DNA from: Acrasis kona
Taxonomy: Eukaryota > Heterolobosea > Eutetramitea > Acrasida > Acrasidae
Direction of reading: 5' to 3'
Assembly (NCBI GenBank): GCA_026419775.2
Contig: JAOPGA020001401.1
Location: forward strand, 1 to 55,585
Length of the DNA: 55,585 nucleotides
In this document: positions 1 through 9,800 of the stretch, piece after piece
Numbering within the stretch: the first letter of the stretch is position 1
Layout of the letters: each line of letters opens with the position of its first letter
Position numbers and translations under genes: made by a program
The notes under the pieces: generated by a model
Told to the model about the DNA's origin: nothing
The model's input: only the letters and a program-made list of their open reading frames with translations
The model's database searches: none

Positions 1-701
1 ATCCCAATCTTGAATTACTTTATTAACCCATTCTCTGAATACGAATGGAGAGTCGGGATGCGGTAAAAGACCTGGTCCCTTAATGCTCGGGTGAAATGCC
101 ATCGATCCTTTCTTGTAACCAAATAGCCTCATTAAGAATCCTGGCGCCTCGGCATACATGACGGTATCGTCAATGTGAATAGTTCTACTGGGTTTATGGT
201 ACACCCATGCACAAGAGAAATGGTTAGATTTCTCTGGCTTTGGATCCACGAATTCTGCTCCCTCGGGAATGCGGAATTCGACATCTGGGGCCCATTTCGA
301 CTGAACTACACAGCTCGTGAGGTCGCCCCTCCAAGGTATCTTGGTTAGGACTCTTACGTGCCTTGGTGTCCCGTAGAATTCAGCGTTGGGGTAAGATTCA
401 TAGAATTTTTGAAAATGTATGGTGTGGAAGGGATGAACACCTACAATGGCCTCGATGTCCAATCCATTATTGGTCATTTGATCAATGTGGCTTTTGAGAC
501 CCTCTGTTAACTCAACTGTATCTATCAAAAGAAATTTGCCATTTGATAGTTTGATAAGGGACATGTGAGTATCTGCAATGTCAAGGAGTGACTGAAGCAC
601 AACTTACAAATGTTAACAATATATAGTTTGTTGAAATCTGCACGAACGTTCCAAAAGTTTGGTCCAACTTCAACTGGTACATAGACTGGTGATAGACTCA
701 T
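1..701 (-). CDS. metallo-beta-lactamase-fold protein, 3' end beyond window
   Basis: Two exons, 701-608 and 572 to the window edge, are joined by a 35-nt GT-AG intron (607-573). The start ATG at 701 opens with MSLSPVYVPVEVGPNFWNVR; the frame then stays open to the left edge, giving at least 222 residues. A core HxxHTxH motif (HPFHTIHFQKF) and a later IHIDDTVMY segment, which could supply the second Asp ligand, suggest a metallo-beta-lactamase or DUF4336-like fold. The usual THxHxDH signature is not intact because the Asp is absent, so hydrolase activity is uncertain. Substrate unknown. The C terminus is missing from the window. Confidence 0.75.
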
Positions 702-1038
702 GACTTTATTTTCGTGGTAAAATGTTAGCTCTCTGGTCCTTGTTATGTACAGGTTGAGAAGAAGAGTTGTTGTTTACAATATTGTTTCGGGAGAGTTCTG
801 CAATCATTCTCTTAAGAGAAATATTCAAAGCATGACCCTTTGTGCAAATTATAGTTTATATAATACATCACCACTTTTAAAGGCACAGGACGATGTTTTC
901 ATGAAGATGAGGTACTTCGTGTGTAATTTTTGGTTGGCAAAGAGGATTTTAAACATCAATGCTGGTACTCACATTCTTTTTGGTGCTTAAAGTTATTTCC
1001 CTCTAAGTTGTGCATAATGTGGGTGACTTGAGCGTACA
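702..1038. other. AT-rich intergenic stretch
   Basis: This 337-bp gap lies upstream of the MBL-fold gene. An 81-codon plus-strand frame here (745-990) has no recognisable features, and I do not support it as a gene. The gap probably holds the promoter of the minus-strand gene that starts at 701. Confidence 0.4.
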
Positions 1039-1296
1039 TTACACGTAGAACATCAATATATTACAAGTAATCATTAGGAGCACTACCGCGGCTGCTATTG
1101 ATGCGTTGGCTTCGCTTGGTATTTTCCTTAGCCTGAAAATTGAAGGCTCCTGCAAGACTTCCTGCATTGTTGAGCATTTACGGTGGCAGTCCTTCAAAGG
1201 GAAGTATGTTGTACGCATATTAAAAAAGGACATACTGCATACACATGCAGTAGCACAACACAGTAATGTGATGGCAACAACAATTACTGTTCTCAT
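1039..1296 (-). CDS. possible small secreted or GPI-anchored protein
   Basis: An 85-codon frame begins with a classic signal-peptide pattern (MRTVIVVAITLLCCATACVC) and ends in a hydrophobic tail (SIAAAVVLLMITCNILMFYV) directly after small residues (ANAS). This is the arrangement of a GPI-anchor signal. Between them lies a mature segment of only about 40 residues with two cysteines. No family is recognised. The signal and tail pattern argues for a real gene, but length and lack of homology leave doubt; it could also be a chance hydrophobic frame. It sits alone between the MBL-fold gene and the tRNA. Confidence 0.4.
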   Translation of the reverse strand: MRTVIVVAITLLCCATACVCSMSFFNMRTTYFPLKDCHRKCSTMQEVLQEPSIFRLRKIPSEANASIAAAVVLLMITCNILMFYV

Positions 1297-1641
1297 TTGT
1301 ATGGTTGTTTCGCTTTAGATTCCTTTAGAATATCTTTTCTTTGCAGGATATTATTAATAATAATAAAATTTGCCAAATTTGAAGAATTAAAAAGATCTTC
1401 CAAATAAAATCAACTCAAAAAAAGTAAAATTAACTATTCTGGAGATTCTTTGAATAATCGTCAATGGAGTTGGCACGAATCCTTAAATTGCAACTATTGT
1501 ACATTGAAATTCATTTTCATACAGCCAATGCTGTATAATATAATACATCACTGATGTCGCAAAGTGCTTTGCATTAACAAATTTTTAACTTTGAATATGA
1601 TATCAGATTATGTAATGATTTACAACTATTCATTATGATAA
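1297..1641. other. AT-rich intergenic stretch
   Basis: This 345-bp stretch has runs such as taataataataaaa and no supported gene. It forms the 5' flank of the tRNA gene. Confidence 0.4.
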
Positions 1642-1724
1642 GGTTGAGTAGCTCAGTCGGTTATTTGAAATAGAGCACCGGTCTAATAAGCCGGCGGTCC
1701 TGGGTTCGATCCCCATCTCAACCA
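1642..1724 (+). tRNA. trnI(aau): tRNA-Ile (anticodon AAT) with a 9-nt D-loop insertion
   Basis: The 7-bp acceptor stem GGTTGAG/CTCAACC pairs 1642-1648 with 1717-1723 and is followed by discriminator A1724. The D stem is GCTC/GAGC (1651-1654/1673-1676). The anticodon stem CCGGT/GCCGG encloses loop CTAATAA, so the anticodon is AAT. The T loop is TTCGATC. A TTTT terminator for Pol III follows at 1725. No intron interrupts the anticodon loop. The D loop, however, is 18 nt where tRNA-Ile normally has nine; the extra bases are ATTTGAAAT (1663-1671, boundary ambiguous by one). Without them the gene is a standard 74-nt tRNA-Ile. The insert may be a small intron at an unusual position or a retained insertion. 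Confidence 0.95.
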
Positions 1725-2293
1725 TTTTAATATGGCAAATAGTGCTTTGAATAATTGAAGATGCAACCACGGTGCTTAAGACCACGAATGTTTTTTTGAA
1801 ATACGTATGTTCTTCCAACGTTGTCGACGAATCCAAAGTAGTATTCGGAGAGGGTCCAAAGTCCACACAATTTTTTTTGTGCCTTTGATTCAATGTTACC
1901 GCAAGTTTAGTGCACAAGCATGTGAGATGGAACATTCCGTCATCAATTTGCTTCTTTGTTTTCCCCAAAGTGTGTATAGGCCGACAGGAAGCTTTGCAAG
2001 GTCGTTCCTCCAAAGTAGGCATCGGTGTAAGTTATGTATTTTAGTGTGGACTAGATCGCTTTTGGCATGCTTGGTTTGTTCGCTTTGTATTGCGAAGATT
2101 AACGCTCGCACAGTGTATTGAGCATTCGTTCTGGAAATTTCTAGAAATAAGATTAATGTTAATCCCGAATCCTACACTATTTGGCTGCGCGAAGATTTGC
2201 TTCACCAACTCCTCAACGCTAAAAAGCTTCCATTTTTGGAACTCGACCTTCAGCGAATTGGTGCCTTGCCCAAATCTCTTGACACCCCACAGG
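1725..2293. other. intergenic stretch, no supported gene
   Basis: The stretch starts with the Pol III terminator TTTT. Frames of about 70-130 codons on both strands overlap the tRNA or each other and show no protein features. I see no convincing gene. Confidence 0.4.
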
Positions 2294-3021
2294 CTACAAA
2301 TGAATTAATAATGGTCTCATTGGTAATGTTATTAACCCATCTGCAAACCAGTCCTTGGTTACCTTTGGGACTTTACCATCGAAAGTGTTGTCCACCAAAT
2401 ACTCATTGTCGGTATTCATTTGCTATATAGAAGTAAGATGATGACTATCAGGATTTTCAACTTACCTGGCAGAACCTAAACACAAGCCCTACATCGTAGT
2501 TGATGTTAACGACAAAAAAGGTCAGTCGTCGATTGTTGGCAGTACTCTCAGAATCTAGGAACCCCGTAATATTCTCCAGCATGACCGTTCGGGATATGTC
2601 AAAATCAACAATCATGTCACCTTTGATTACCTAATATACATAAGAAGAACAGGCTTCTTTAAACATGTACATCCATAATGTTGTCTCTTTTTGTGTTTAA
2701 GCCCATGATGAAGAAACCACCAACGGGAAAATTGCAGACCATAATGTATTTGATGGGTTTTGGCATATATTGTATTTCAATGGAGGTTGGTGCTGGTTTT
2801 TGAATGTTTTAGTTCTTGGCTGCTCATGATTTTGGCAGGGAAAATTTCTTGTTCGTAGCATACTACGTCTTGGTGTGCGACTGTATTCTTGTTCCTCACA
2901 TTGTTGTTTGAACCTATATATGAAATCGTAGAGTTAATTCTGTTTCACTTTCCCTAGATTTTGAGACAAGGGCATTGTAACCCCTTCCTTTTATTTTTAA
3001 TCTTCCGATCTTTGAATAATC
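2294..3021 (-). CDS. unrecognised multi-exon gene with one apparent +1 frame displacement
   Basis: The best-supported part is three exons, 2766-2671, 2630-2466 and 2422-2294, with introns of 40 and 43 nt. They encode 129 residues from MPKPIKYIMVCNFPVGG to the stop at 2294. The frame stays protein-like further 5' as exons 3021-2949 and 2913-2671 with a 35-nt intron (2948-2914). Joining that part needs one base skipped near 2806-2810 (CTA-A-AAC). No ATG has been fixed for the extended version. No family recognised; the sequence resembles a beta-rich domain (GDMIVDFDISRTVMLENITG, RLTFFVVNINYDVGLVF). Spliced length with the extra base is 610 nt, which is 3n+1. Confidence 0.5.
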
Positions 3022-3887
3022 CTGTTATTCGCTCTGCAAACAAGATCACATTTGAGAGTGACGCTCATTCACAGCAAGCATTGGTCAACACGTGTATACA
3101 ATATAAACATCCTGTTATGCACCAACCCCAGCACAATAATCAACATCAAATCCAGCACGGCCAACAAGAAAGAGAAAAGAGGAGTAAGGGGATACTGTTT
3201 AGTATGCTGTTGGTTCACTGAAAGAGTTCCAATTGAAATAATTGTACGAGCAAGAAGCTGTTTTGGTTGTGATAAGTGTGGAAAATGTATGTTAGGGCAT
3301 GCTTTGATTCCTTCAAGCATTGTGAATACGCAGATTCAATAAAAAGTCTTGTGTAGTGGGGAGCGGCAGGTATCATTTTTACCCACTCCCCCTCGAAAAT
3401 TTTTAATTTTAATCATTTCTAACCCCTATTGGGATGCCAAAATATGAGTTATTCGCTTATTGGCTGCCAAATCAGAATTAGCGGGAGCTTGGTTTGGCTA
3501 ATTAAGTGTCCATATTCTCAAACAAAAATCGTACAGAATTTATGGCGAGTCGAAGTACCGCTTCGGAGGTGGTTACAAACTTGTAAAAAGTTCCAAAATG
3601 TTTGGAGCAAATGGCCTCTTCGGACGTATAGGCTCATCATAAACACAATTTTTTGTGGGACCCACCTGGTTCGCGTGGATTGTATTGTCGAATTAAGAGG
3701 TCACTTCTATCCTTATTGTAGGAAGCTGCGAATTGTCTCCATGTTATTTCCAGTTGATTTTCCTTTAGGAAAAAAAGTTCTAGAAAATTTCAACGGTGAT
3801 CTACCCCTCGGGTGTATTGACTTATTAGGTTAGTTTAAGCGGTAGATATTTATATTGCAACATTGTAATTTATCCAAAACAGTAGAC
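3022..3887. other. 866-bp intergenic region, one hydrophobic frame of doubtful status
   Basis: A minus-strand frame at 3320-3069 contains a strong hydrophobic run (LFSFLLAVLDLMLIIVLGLV) and might be a small membrane protein or a 5' exon of the preceding gene. I could not join it with confidence. The rest (3350-3887) shows no gene and should hold the promoter of the giant NHL-repeat gene. Confidence 0.3.
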
Positions 3888-6800
3888 ATGATTCCACGGT
3901 TACTGAGCGCTACTGCTCTGTGGCTTCTAATATGTCTAATGTGGTCGTACTCTCATTATACCACAATTCCCTGTGGTATAAACTCCCATTGTCACGCCTC
4001 ATCTGTACGCACTCTTCACACAAGTGAAATAGTCGGAAAGAGAGATATTGGTTTCAAAGTAAGCGGTTATTTTAAATTTATTATAACATCTTATGCAGCG
4101 CATCTTCTTTCAAAGTGGATTGCCTCACCTATCAAGTGTGACTTTAACGATTGTGGCTGTATGGTTTCTACTATCCAACAAGCCAATCGTAAAACAGTTC
4201 CTTTCCTGTCTAATTTCTACAATGATTCTCGCTCATAATGTACAAGCCGCTACTACGCGCATCCCTGCAACCAACACGGTTTCAACAGTAGCAGGATTAA
4301 CGGGTACACAAGGCTTTGCCGACAATTCTGCACCACTAGTCGCCAGATTCAACACTCCCAACAACATCGCCATTGACTCTACCAACAATCTTATCTACAT
4401 TTCTGATATCGGATCCAACCTACTTCGCTTATGGAACCGAACGAGTAACCTAGTCACTACCTTCGCGGGTACGACATCTTCGGGTAGTTCGAGCGAGAAC
4501 ATTGCCGCCACTACGGCTTCTATCAACGGCTTAAACTCAGCTGCAGTTGACTTGAAAAATAACTTAATTTACATCTCTGAACAATTTGCTAATAGAATAA
4601 GAGTTATAAACACCGTAAATGGCCTCATTAAGACAGTCAACACATCTTCGGCGACACTCAACTCACCATGTGGTATCGCACTAGATTCAGCCAACAATGT
4701 ATTATACATTGCTGACAACTCCAACCACGTTGTTAGAAGTGTTAATTTAAATAACACAAACGGAGTAGCTTCTATAGTAGCCGGTATACAAGGAGTTGCA
4801 GGTGTAGTTGGAGACGGAGGGTTAGCCACAGCAGCGTCACTCAAGAACCCGAATGGATTAGCTTACGACAATTTGAGATTTTTGTTATACATTGCCGACG
4901 ACGGTAATGGCAGAATAAGAGTGCTCAACACAAAGACTGGTGTGATTAATACAGTAGCGGGTACCGAGTAGTGACTACTTTTATAATGGAGAAACAATCC
5001 CAGCAACTAGTAGTAACTTGATTAGAACAATTGGGGTCTCACTCGATATCAACAACAATATTTTATTCTTTTCACAATACAACAACTCACGAATCATGAT
5101 GGTCGATCTAAACACTGGATACCTGAATACAATGGCCGGAAATGGTCAGTATGGATCTGCTGACGGCTCCTCTACCATCTCAAAGTTTGGGCCAGTCGTC
5201 GGACTAGCATATGACTCTATTAATAACATGTTACTAGTACCAGATCAACAGGGAGTCCATTAGATCCATTACATTAAACTATCAATCAAAAACACTACCA
5301 ACTTTGAGGTCACTACCTAGCTTTGTGTCCTATGTAACCGTTGGCGTACCCAATACAAATACCTTTGGAGGAGATAACGTACCAGCCCTTGGTGCAAACA
5401 TAAACAGACCAACCGGTACAGGAGCAATAGATGCTTCTAGAAATTTGTTATACTTTTGTGATACCTTTAATCAAAGAGTTAGAGTATGGAATAGAAACAC
5501 TGGAAATATAACAACGGTGGCAGGTAGTGGTGGCCAAGGCTTTAGCGGCGATAATGGCCAAGCTACAAGCGCTCTCTTTTATTTTCCTAATAGCGTTGCC
5601 ATTGACCAAGTCAACAACTATTTATACGTACCTGATCAAGTCAATAATAGAATTAGAAGAATAAATTTAAATACGGGCGTGATCACAACCATTGCGGGCA
5701 CAGGTACTAATACCCCTGGTTATGCAGAAAATAGTGCTGCTACCAGCGCAACGCTTGGTAGTGTTTCTGGTGCCTTGTTTGATCCTATTAATAACTTTTT
5801 GTACTTTTGTGATTTAAATCAAGGTCTTGTTAAAGTTATTAATCTTAATAACGGATTAATAAGTACTGCTGCTGGTGGAGGGTCATCTCAAGTCGATAAT
5901 GTGATTGCTACTTCTACTTCCATTTCTGTTCCATTTGGATTAGCTCTCGATTCAGGCAACAACATTTTGTATATTGCTTGCGCAGGTAATAACAACGTCA
6001 AAGCTGTTAATTTGGCCACTAAGATCATCACTACTGTTCTTGGAAGTGGTTCTTCTAATGTACCTAATGGTGATGGAATACCAGGTACAAGTTACAATTG
6101 CAAAGCACCGACTAGTGTTGCTGTCGATACCGTTAATAATTATCTATACGTTGCTTGTTCTGATCAACATTCTGTTGTTGCGTTGGATAGAAGCACTGGA
6201 TATGCTTATATCGTAATTGGTAAACCTGGTCAAAGTGGTTTTAGTTCTGCATACGGCTTCTCCTCGTACGGCTCCTCTTTAAAAAATGTACCCATCAGTA
6301 GACCTATGGGTGTTTTATTTGACCAACCCAATAACATATTATACGTTATGGAGGACGGTAATTCTATAATAAGAGCTGTAGATCCCAGAACTAATCTCAT
6401 TGCTACATTTGCGGGTACATCTTCCAATGTGGCAGGAGAAAATGTACTAGCAACTAATTCAGCATTGAATGATCCATCTGCTCTCGCTATTGATTCAAAA
6501 AACAATCTATTATATATTGCAGACACAGGTGCTTACAAAATAAGAGTTGTGAACAGAAGTACTGGACTCATTACCACATTGGCGGGAACTGGTATAAAAA
6601 ATGATGGAGCTAATAATGTACAAGCGAACTCAACCACATTTGGTTCTGCAACTGGTTTAGCATTTGATAGCGTCAATAATCTGTTGTATATTTCCGATTG
6701 GTTTTACAATAGAGTGAGAGTTGTAAACTGCTCCTCTGGTATTATAACCAATTTTGCAGGAACTGGTTCTCCAGGTCAAACTGGCGATAACGGAACTGCA

Positions 6801-9800
6801 ATATCCGCTACTTTAAACCAACCTTATAGCGTAGCATTAGACATTGATAGAAATCTAGTGTATTTCGCTGAACGAGGTAATCACATCATTAGAGTAGTCA
6901 ACAGAACAGATTCTAATAGAATATCTACTTTTGCTGGAATAGCGGGTCAAGCTGGTTACAATGGTGAAAATGTACCAGCACTTTCTGCAAAATTGAATAC
7001 ACCGATTGCAATCAAAGTAGATGGAATGGGTAATTTGTATATCGGCGAAGATACCGGAAATAGAGTTCGTTTCTTGAATATTACAACCGGTCTTATAACG
7101 ACTGTTGCGGGAAATGGCAATGGAAATGTTGGCTTTGGTTATAATGGTTATAATGGAGAGGGTATTCTTGCTACTAGCGCAAATATATACTCAGTGTGTG
7201 CTCTTGATATTGATCAACGAAATAATTTATTATATGTTGGTAGTTATTACAATGGTAGGATGTCTGTAGTCAACCTGAACACTGGAATCATCAGAACATT
7301 TTCAGGGAGAGGCTCTCAGAACTCATTGCTTAACTACGTAGGAGAATATATTCCAGCCAACACACAAGGTATCGGTTATGTAATTGGTATAGCTGTCGAT
7401 CCCCTTAATAACCTGGTCTATCAAACAGGAAGATTGATTAATCGTGTGTATGTGACTCCTTATTATACACCTACTGCTCCTACATCCGGTATCATTATGC
7501 CATTTATTGGTACCGGCACAAACTCTTATGGTGGCGATAATGGGCCTGCTATCGCTTCCACCATCAATGGACCGAGTCGTGTATCTGTGGATCGTGTAAA
7601 TAGATTACTCTATGTTTCTGATTTCTTCAACAATGTAATTCGCTTAGTCAATCTCACCTCTTCGATTATTACTACAGCCGTTGGTAGAAACTCTCAGGGC
7701 TATTCTGGAGACGGTGGTTTAGCAACAAATGCAGAACTCTACCAACCCTATGGAACCACTTATGATTATTTCCAAAATTTAATTTATTTAGTAGACAGAA
7801 GCAATAATCGCATCAGAGTGTTGAATAGAGCTACAGGCATCATTAATGCATACGCAGGTAATGGTACCACCACAACTCCCATAGGTGACAACGGTCCAGC
7901 TTCGTTAGCTACTTTCAATAACATATGGGATGCAAGATTTGATTCTTCTAGAAATATAATCTATATTGCAGATTTGGATAATAAAAAGATAAGAGCCATT
8001 GACACAGTTACTAACATTATCACAACTGTTTACACTCATAATTATCCAGTTACATCCCTTACGTTAGATAAAGTGCGTAACTTGTTGATATTTACGGATG
8101 ATTGGTCAATTAGAACTATTAGTATAACTACTGGAGCAATCAATGTGATTGCAGGAACAGGAAACGTCAACGATGTTTATGCAGGAGATGGCGGACCTGC
8201 ATTACAAGCACGTTTCTTCCAATTGAGAGAAACAGCAGTTGATTACACTAATAATCTACTCTATATAGCAGATAGTGGTAATCGCGTCATTAGAGTATTA
8301 AATAGAACATCTGGTATTGTAAATCTATTCGCAGGTACTCCTAGACAATATGGAACGGTCGGTGATTATGGACCAGCTACTGATTGTATGTTAAATTATC
8401 CAATCACCATCGATATTGATTTTACGTCCAAATCTTTATATGTTGGTGATTTTGGTAGTGCCAGAGTGAGGAGTATAAGCTTACCACCAGTGTCATTTTT
8501 AACCAATACACTACCAACAACTTCTGCTATCAATACTTACGCAGGTACTGGTATATCTGGTTATACAGGAGATAACACTCTCGCCAATTCTACTGGATTG
8601 ATTAATCCAAATGGAATTGCGTTGGATGTGGTTAATAAGCTCTTGTATGTTTCCGAATTAAATGGTGCTAGAGTAAGAGTCATCAATAGAATAACCAATA
8701 TTGTACAAACATTTGCTGGAACAGGAACAACTGGTACGTCAAACTCCAATGGAGCAGCAACCAGTACTGCAATAAATTCTCCAGGTGCACTGTCCATTGA
8801 TTACACAAGAAATTTGGTCTACTTTGTTGAACATTTAACCCACAAAATAAAAGTAGTCAATAGAACAAGTGGCATCATGTCTACATTTGCGGGAACTGGT
8901 TCTAGTTCTTATACTGGTGATAACGGACAAGCTACAAGTGCGACTCTTAGTTTTCCAAATGATGTATTATGTGATAATGTCAACCAAGTAGTTTATATAG
9001 CAGATCCTGGTAATAATGTAGTGAGAGTAGTTGATGCAACTACCGGAATCATCACAACATTTGCGGGAACAGGTACATTAGGTTACAGTGGTGAGAATAT
9101 ACTGGCCATCAAATCACAACTAACTCAGCCACAAGCTATTGAGTTGAGTCCTGATGGATTGTTCTTGTATATAGGTAGTCCAGGTCGTATACAAAGTGTT
9201 GATAGAATAACTGGTATGATCAAGACGATAGCTGGTACAGGAACGGTTGGATGGAATGGTAACCATTTACAAGCTACATCTACTTTATTGGGTAATATAT
9301 ACTCCCTGGATGTCGATACTAACAACAATTTACTGTATATCGGTGAATGGGGTGGCTGTCGATTACGCGTAATGAATTTGACCAGTGGCATTATAAAATT
9401 ATACAGTGGAAGAGGAAACGTTGGATCTTTGTGTAATTATAACACTGAAGGTGTATCCCCTACCGACCAAGGTGTTTCTAGCGTTAGTGGAATAGCAGTT
9501 GATATGGAGAATAATTTGGTTTATCAATCAGCTGATGCTCTTAATCGAGTGTTAGTTAGTCCAGCATATGTGCCAGTTGCATCGTTCGGTATCATGAGTA
9601 CTTTGGTAGGCAATGGTGTACAAGCATACGCTGGTGATTCTGGATTGGGAACTGCCGCTAGTCTGAAACAACCAACGACTGCGTTATATGACTCTGTTGG
9701 TAATTTGTTGTATATAACTGATATCAGTGATCATCGCATTCGTTTGATGAATATAACAAGTGGTGTGATCACGTCATATGCTGGTGATGGCACTAGCGGT

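Noticed and set aside
1633-2022. 129-codon minus-strand frame
   Set aside because: It overlaps the whole tRNA gene on the other strand and has no protein features.
3429-3833. 134-codon plus-strand frame before the NHL gene
   Set aside because: Composition unlike coding sequence here, no start context, no domain; it lies in the promoter region.
4968-5011. 44-nt GT-AG intron as explanation of the first frame displacement in the NHL gene
   Set aside because: It would remove a conserved part of an NHL repeat ([12 protein letters not shown]), while keeping it restores the repeat pattern.
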